From NCBI GenBank assembly GCA_013399875.1, contig VXAZ01006320.1:647148-711147 (forward strand): a stretch of DNA of 64,000 bases. The letters are read 5' to 3'. Position numbers and translations under genes: made by a program. Positions within the stretch are counted from its first letter, which is position 1, and every line of letters begins with the position of its first letter. Positions 51,601 to 60,600 of this stretch are shown one piece after another. The DNA comes from Gymnorhina tibicen. Its lineage: Eukaryota > Chordata > Aves > Passeriformes > Artamidae. The notes under the pieces were generated by a model. It was not told the DNA's origin and searched no databases. It saw only the letters and a program-made list of their open reading frames with translations.

Positions 51601-54600
51601 AGGGTTGTTCTGACCATCCTGCTGGAAAAAATAAGTGAGGACAAAGCCTTGTGAAGAATAGAAGATGATACAGCAGACTTTTCAAAGCCTCAAGAAGAGC
51701 TGATTCTGATAATACGTTCAAGGTAGCTAAGAGATGCTCAATTTTCCAGCCCAAATTGCTTAACTTTTGACTAATTCAGAGAAAGTTACTAACAGTACTG
51801 AAGAGAACTTTCAAATACATGTATTCTTTTGTTCTCCTCAAATCCTAATCCACAGTATGTCTCTATGGAGAAGCTTTTGAAAAATGACCAGGATTTTTTT
51901 CCTCAGCAGGGACACCTGGATGAATACAGAGCACCTGAAATGAGCAGGGGCATAAGTACAGCTCATGGTGTAAGATGCCCATGACTGCCTGGGGCTAACC
52001 TTGATCTCCTTAGGACTCAGCTGAGCAGCATTTCGAATGTCTGACTCATCTCCTAGAAGGATGGAAGAGGACTTGTCTGAGTTGAGGGATAACGCTTCCA
52101 TTTCAGCCAGCTGAACCTGAAGGAAGGGAAAGGAGCTGTCACAGGTCATGCCTGGGATCCACATTTCAAGCAGTCACACTGTTTATGGTGGATAAGTGAG
52201 AGCCTGTAGACCCAAGATCAATTTTAGGTTATATTCCTTGGATACATCAGGAACTGCCTAACCCAGACCTGGGCTGGGCAGGAGAATTCACTTTTTAAGA
52301 AAGGTTGAATATACAATCTGCAAGCAGCCCGCTACCAGTCCATGCTCCTCTAGTGCCAGAATTAGAGGAACAAGTCCTGTATCTGTCACAGCGATACAGC
52401 TGGCCCGAGGCCCTGCAAGTAAAGCCAGGCAGGCAGAGGGGTTCCTCAGGCTGGTGACAGGGCAGCCGGCTCTGCTGAGGAATGAGGAGTGGACCCCTCT
52501 TTCTGAAGGCACCACAGACAGCCCTGCTTAAACATGAAGGTGCTTTCATTCCAGGGAAAGTCATGCCTCTTGCAGTCCATGCCAGTATCATGCTTTTCAT
52601 ATTCTCTTACCTTCATTACTGAAACCCTGTTTCTCTCCAGCTTTCCTGCATCTTGTCTTTCCCCTCCCCTCTAACCTCACCTAACCGAAGACCTCACCTA
52701 ACACCGTCTTCCATTCTGTTCTCCATCTCTAAACTCAGCCCTCCCACACACCCACACTTGAGCTCTCCTGCTTTCTGAAAGCAAGTCTGACCACTGCATC
52801 TCTCCCATTCTTGTGCTTCAGCTCTGCTCCAGCCCCATGCCTGACCTTGCTTCATTTTTGGCCTGTTTCATACCACATATGCCCCTCTCCCACCCTCTTT
52901 CCTCCAAGCTTTTAAACCCCCTCTGCCTGGCAACTCTTTCTCACAATGCCTGAAAAGCATCTTCTTTTTCTACCAGCCTAAGCAGTTTCTCTGTCCCTCC
53001 GGGGCTTGGATTTCCATCACTGGTCTCTAGAGTGCCACCAGTTTGCACCACCAGCAGCTAACTCTTGAGAGCTGTATTCTGGGTTGTCTCAGTCAGGACA
53101 GCTTCTGGCCATGTGTGTGTGTTTGCAAGAGGCAGGTACAGCTCTTGTGCCATGACAGCAGGTGAAACATTTGGAGAGATGACTTTCAAGCTGGAAGTTT
53201 AGTGGCTTGTGCCAGTGCCAGAGACTGGAAGAGGTCTCCATCTGAGGGATAATGCACTTTAAACAAACAGAATGGAAAACCGGAGCTGGATTTAAATAAA
53301 GTGCACAAATGACATCCTTATTTGAGATGCTATTCTGACACAGGAACGTGGTGCTCTTCAACCATGGAGGAAGCCCAAAACCAACAACTGCTGCTCAGAA
53401 CGCACAGAGAGCCCACAATGAACTTATGCCAGGGATGCTACACAACCACCAGTCAGCAACAACTCGTGTAGAGAAGCACAGTCTTCATTCAGTCCCACTT
53501 AATGTACTCATCTGTTACTCTCCCAAGTGCTTGCTACACCAAAACTGCCTTGCAGCTGTGCTCGTAGAGACAGGACCATGACGTGGTAACGTCTGTGACT
53601 ACCTTCGCCATCCATAAAAAAGGATTTCAACAAAAGCCAGAACAGTCTGTCACTGAACCGCTTGCTCGAAAATTCTGACCACCCTGGGATCTACACAAAA
53701 CCCACAATCAACAAAGTCATGACTAAATAAACTGCAGGTGTGGAAACACATTTCACTGGTGCTCAGTGACAAACTCCTACCGTGTCTAAACACACTTGAG
53801 TCATCCATATACAGATGTCTGTCAACCATCCCAGGAGTGAAAGGATAGAAATGACAAGAGATGAGGTTAGCACCATGAAAAAAGGAGGTTTTGTTCTTAT
53901 TGCTTCCTTTATTGTAGAATATTTTAAAATTTGCTGACTAAAGATGAGGAACAAAAAAAATGTTTAAAATTACAGTGTGGGAGAAGGTTCACTAGAGCCA
54001 AATCCATGAAGCCTGCCAGGAACATCAACCTGAGACACTGAACCATGCACGCATATCCCTTAGAAAACAACTAGTTGCAGATATATCTTTAGAAACAGAC
54101 CCACGATTACAAAAATCCTTAATTGTACAAATAATTGGTTTGAAAATAAAATATGAGGAGCATAATTGGGAAGAGTGCTGAGCGCTTCTGCTCAATGCCA
54201 CAAAAAGCTTAGCACACATGACTGTGTGTGAGCACATATTTAAATGTTGTGTCCATCCACTGTGCTCAGCATACTGATGAATTAAACTACCAAGGGAATT
54301 GGAGGGAACATTTTTGGCTAACACGTGATTTTTGTCAGAAGGGCAGAGTTAAGGCTGAAAGGGTGGACAGCAAGCATACTGATTTTTTCTAATACACACA
54401 CACATTGAAGAGGACTAGATAAATAGTTTTGCCTATGTAACTTGCTGTCAATTGCTTCTGAGACTGCACAATTCTGTCTGTGTACAATACTCATTTGGAT
54501 GTGTTGATGTACCAGAGTGCACTCTAATTTAATGACTGTGTGCATTGCTGATGTTAGCTATGACTCCATACAGTGATTTAATATTGAAATTTCCTCAATT

Positions 54601-57600
54601 TTTTTTTTTACTTTGAAATATGAAGAGAAGGTCATGACCAATCGTGGCTTAAAATCCTAAGGTATAGTTTTGACTCATATGATCCAAAATAAAACATCTG
54701 TATTTTATTACTAAACTCATTCTTGCATAGGTAATTTCTTTTCAGTTCCACATTTTAGATGTATTGAAATACCAATTTTGAAAGTAATTTATGGCTCTAT
54801 AACAGCCATTAGAAAGTACGATCTAAGAATAATTCTTCAGTTGTGATAATTACATCAAACTCTTTGCTCTGGCTGTGGGTTCCACTTGAAGATTTTGCTA
54901 TCTAGTTTCTTTGCTGGGAAGGTAAGAAAATGGGTTGTTGTTGTCTTCATTCGTAGGCGGGGTACTGAAGACTATCAGGGAGGTTTTCAAATGTAGCAAA
55001 CTAGCTGCAAATGACTTAACTTGGGGGCAATAATTCTAGAATGCCTTAGGAGATCTCATTTGCTGAGAAAGCTGAGCACCAATTGCTGAACATAAAGACT
55101 TAAGTAAAGCAATGGAAATTGCAGTTAACTGAAAACTAGTTATTTGATTGCATTAATGCAGCATTCATTTGTGAAGCATCTCAGTAACGATAAACTACAC
55201 CAATGTTTGCATTGTGATACTTTGAAAAGGAAGCAATGGGGACAAGCAGACAGCTGAGAAGCTGAAAAAATATCAGAGCATCAGAACTAGGCATCTGAGG
55301 CCAAACGAAATATAGCTTTCTTCAAACATGGATATAATGATCTTCCAATAAGAGCTCTTTCCCCAAGTTTCCTTGTTTCTTTATAAGCAATAACAACATA
55401 GCAAGTCAGTTATGGAGAAGGAGAGGGTGAAGTTTGCCACTGATGTACCAGTTTACTGTCACAAGAGCCACACTACTGCTGCAAGTCTGACCACACAAAA
55501 TCAGAGCACCTAAACACAATAAAATTATTTCAATAAAATTAATTCTGCTACTCACCTAACCATTCCCAGACTATTTTACTTCTCAAGCTTCACAACCTGA
55601 AAAGACTAATTGCGTAGGAAGTAGTTTTCCAAAACATCTACCAACTTTAGTAGCTCAAGTCTAAGCCATTTGGTGTCCTGCTCTTAGCAACAATCCATTT
55701 GTCAGCTAACAAACTTTCTCAGTGGGCACATTTTTATTTAGTTTTTGCTCAAACTAATTAACTGGTTTTCACCACAAACCAATCCTTGCTCACAGACACG
55801 ACTCTATTCAACAAGGCATTTAAACATGTGCTTAATTGATCAACCTCAATAGGGAATAAGCAAGCACATGCTTAAAATGAGGACAAAACACCAGCTTAAA
55901 TCTCCCACTGAATTACTCCTAAGTGCTCTCGTTGGGGTGAGATCCTTATAGTCCTCTGTCCAACATGAGCCTGAACCTAGACTTTTCTTGCAGAATTGAA
56001 CACAACAAGAGCTGCCAGGATGCCTTCGCAGTCTTTTCTCTACAGGTCATTCAGTCCCTCCTGACCCGTGTCCTGTTACGTCTCACTTTTCCACCACCTC
56101 AAACATCCACGTGTGGCTGAGGAGGGCAGGCCTGTGCTAGAGGCAGTATCAGCACTTCACAACAGATAACAAACACAGGTCAACAAGCTCTACTGTCTAC
56201 ACAATCTACAGTGGGGAGCACACATGGGACGGCCTGCGGGGACGTGGGTGTGGGTGTGCAGGTCTGGGGGGGAAGAGTCCCCTCACACATCCTCGTACGC
56301 AGGTTACCTCTTGCTTGTCATGGTTACACTTCTCGCACATGGCCGGCGAGGAGTAATGATGGAAGACGGAGCCCGATAGGTTATCGATGATCATTAACTC
56401 CCCGTCGAAGGAGTCCTTAATAATTAAAGAGACACTGTCCAGCCATAAGTTCTCCTAGGGGACAAGAAAGGGGGGAGGATGGGAGAGATCATTTTAAGAA
56501 TGTCGAGTTTTTTGCTTTCAAGTTTCATGTGAATTTGGGGCTGGGTTCTCCACCCTGACTCATTTGGAGCAGCATCTTGTTCTGCAGGTACTTGCACAGG
56601 GTCACTGGGGGGAACATTTGCTCCACAGGGTGTGTAAAAGTGCCAGAGTTCAGTGAAAAAAAAAATAAAATAAGGAGGGACAGTCTTCACTCACTTTCAG
56701 TGCTCACGTCTCCCTTCCAGCTCTGCTGGAGTCACTCACTCTCGATCTGCCATTTCTCCTGCACTCTTCTCCTGAGCTCCCCTCTCAAATTTGCTCCTGT
56801 CACACCTTTAGCTGATCTGCTCCATCCCTCCTCTGCTGGCCCTCAGGTTCCTACACCATGATGACAATGAACAGGACACACTGCTGTCACAGCCTTGTCC
56901 CTACATGATCCCATCAACTCAAAAGTCTACTGCTGAAAGCAAACCTTTCACCCTGAGGTGGAAGACTCTGCTACTGCTCAATCCTCAATCATCTAAACTG
57001 CCCAGCTACTGCCCACAGCTTCTTACTGCAGTCTGGTTAGTAAGTTCAAAGGTGTACTCACCTGGGCTGGAGAGTAACATCTCATGCACAGATGTCCTTC
57101 AGGATCTGTTCTACCACCACCTCCTCCTGTTCCTGCTCCTTTTCCCTGTCCTGAATTTGGAGAGCCTGACTTGTGGGAGCACAGCCCATGCGTAATTTCC
57201 ATCTCAAGCTCAGCATCCATCTCTGCATCCTCCTGGGCCTCCTTATTGCTGTCGTCGAGATGTTTCATGAGCACAGCTACCACCACATTGATGAGGACAA
57301 ACTGGGCTGTGAGCACAAAGCTGACAAAGTACAGTGGGGAGATGAACTGCAGGTTGCTGAGACAGCTCCGGTCATCGTGGCTGCAGTCACGCAAGGTATC
57401 CTTGAGGGGAAGTTGGGATTGAGAGGGAACGATGGAAGGAAGGAAAGACTACAGTAAGAACAGAAGCTTGGCTGCTCTTTCTGTCAAAAAACAGTGATGC
57501 CAATGGAAAGAACAAGGCAAACACTTCTATCACCCCATACCTTTTGGCATAATGAGGTCCCCAAAGAATCTGGGACACTCTCTGTTCATATGCTGTGTGC

Positions 57601-60600
57601 TTCAGAGCAAAACCATCCAAAGGCATATGAAGCAAACTTTCAGACCATGACATGTTGCTGCCACTGTAGCCCCACACATGTGAACAAGACCAAAAATGAG
57701 CAGGCTGGTACTGCCTTCTCCCATCTATACTCAAAAGCACCGCATGTGATGAAAGAACTTTCCTTTCTCCATGTCCTCTGAAGGAAGTATTTATTTTGTA
57801 TTTTCCTGGTAGCTCTGCAGATGAGTGCCATGTCCAACACACATGTCCTATGCTCAGCTTTGATAACAGTCCTGGCTACAGTGGATAGTCCCTCTTAGCC
57901 TAAATGATTTTCTTGTTCCTCCCAAGGAACATTGGCACTTTTCTCAATCAGATGTCTCTAGGACTAGATGAGCCCAAGGTTTGAGTTACCATGGTGGGGA
58001 GAGAGACTCTGGACCAAGCAGGGACCTTATCTAACAACCCAGCTTCTGTGTTCTGTGCTCCTTCCTTTTGCTAGCCCAAGCTCTGCTGAACAAACCACAC
58101 ATCAGAACTTCTCTTTCCCCACAAGTAGGAGATCCTTGCCCCTAAGGCCCAGTTACCTTCATGATCCCATTCCAGTTGTCACCCGTGGACACCTGGAAAA
58201 GTGTGAGGAAGGCCATCCCAAAGTTCTCGAAGGTGGCATGGCGGCTCATGCCCTCACAGGGGTTCTCATCATTGCACACTGAAAAACAAGGGGAGCGCAG
58301 CACTCAGGGGAGGACACACTACCAGCCCTGAGACCAACAGCGTGGACTCAGAGCCTGAAGACCTCAGGCAATGAATGGTATCAGCTCCCTGCCCAACGGT
58401 TGGCTGTTGGCCATCAGTATGGAAAAATCCCTTTTGGCCGAGCCCCAGGATATCAGGCAGTGTAACTCTTGCTCAGGGGTATCCTCCCAACATGTCATTC
58501 TGCTGCCTTTCTTCTTGATCAACATTCCATGGCAAGAGATGTAAGTAAACTTTCACAAACTTTTTCTTGTAATTTTGAAGGCAACGTCAGGGACAGAGTG
58601 CAGGAAAAGGAAATATTTAAGAATGTAAGAGAAAATGGAGGCTGCTTTTATTTTGTTAGGCTGTTAGGACAACAACAATTTAGAGGGAAATTCCTCTTAC
58701 GTCGATTATGCGTAAGGGAGAACAAAGTCCATCAAATAATTCAGTCCCTTTATTGAAGAGTTCTGGTTTTGAGAAACCCCAACCAGCATGTCTGTAGCTT
58801 ACACTGGAGCTCACATTGGAGCTTGAGACTTACCCAGTTTTCCAAAGAGCTCCACTCCTAGAGCAGCGTAGATGAAAAACAGGAGCATGAAAAGGAGTCC
58901 GAGGTTTCCCACCTGAAAGCAAACGGCACTGTCAGCCTATCCCAAAGCCTATTTCATCTGAAAGTGTTTCTGCATTTCAAAGTGAAGAGAACAGCAGTGA
59001 AATCCTGGTGTACAAATACAACCAAACAATTGCTCAACACTTGAGAAATCTTCAGTGATGACTCCAGTTGCCATCAGGGCTGGGGGAGGAGCCGGCAAGT
59101 GGGAAGAGAAGGCATGGAAAAATTAATGACTTAATGGGTTTTTCTGAAACACTAAACAGTTTCTGGTCTGAATGCATGTGGTCACTGGGCCTATGTTAGG
59201 ATCATCACTTCAGGAATCTTAATTTAGTCATTGCAACTGCGGTGCCATCCAAATTCAGGAGAGAAATAAATGATTCAGCCCACCCACTCCCCTGGACTGC
59301 CACATCCTGGCTCCCTACATACTCACTGGAAGGAATTATTTCTGATGACTAAATTAGACACCATAGTAAATGCTGTGAAAACACAGTGCTGGGTCCGTGT
59401 CTACAGGGCGTTAAGAAAAGGAAGTTAATAAAACTTAGCTAAAGACTACATTTCCAAAGGGCTCTTTAAAATTAAAGCTCTATTCACTATTAAGAATTGC
59501 TGCAGTGTAACAAAGACAGGAAGGGAATTTAAACAGGACAACTGGAGATGCCTTGTATGCCATTAGCAAGCCAGAATCCCTGATTTGAGTCTGTGCTCTA
59601 GGAACAAAAAGAGAAAGGTCAGGAAGAGGATAAAGCGCAAGGGAAAGGACAGCTTATTTTAAACTACTTTTGGCAAAGCCAATAAATCTTGGAGAATAAT
59701 ATTACAGATAATTCAATTGTCCCCCAAAGACCCAGTGTATAAAATATGGAGACTAGGTACATGCTTTTAATGGTGAAACTGGTGATTTTAGACCTTTAAG
59801 TTCAGATTTTTACACAAATGTAAGTATGGAGTGATTTTTTTATCCCTGCTACACAACTTTATTAAACAAAGTCAACCTGTTATAGGAGGTAGCAAAAGCC
59901 AGTCATTAGGAAATCACAGGCTTTGATGCTGGAGGAATTAAGTACTGCTTGTTATTATGTTACAGGGAATACCTAGAGACCAAACTTTCAGACATCTGCT
60001 TGCTTTGGGGCAGATATTACTGACCTCCAAAAGACCTGACCCACCAGCTTGGTTAGCAGAGGAGCCGTAGGTAAATAGAGACAGAAAAATCAAAAAAGAG
60101 AAAGTATGGAAGAACATACTTGTGATTTGTGGCCAGGACCAGAAACAGAGACTCACAGGTCCCAGCTGTGCTCTTTGCCATCTTGAGCAAAACACTTAAC
60201 TGTCTGATGACTCAGTTTCTCTGTCTACATGACAGGGATATGAATAGATAATAAATATGAGAGGAGGAAATATATTTTGGGAATAGAAGTTGAATCTCAT
60301 CATTTAAGTGCAAATATATTGCAGAGTCCTCTTTCCAACAGTTTCTGGATACTATTTTATCCAGCTCTTAATATCTGTGTGCATTTATCTGGGTTTCAGA
60401 ATAAACATGCCACAGACATGCAGACGCTGGATCTGAAGGCCTGCTCTGTTCCAGATCCTTGCCTGAGAAAACATCTGTTGTGGCTCCTGGAATGGAAAAG
60501 AGCAAGGTGCAAAGAAGCTGTGCTGAGCCAGTCTGTGGCAGCAGAGACAGAACTAATAAAAATTTTCATTCCAGATCTGCCTGCACTAAGAACATCCTTC

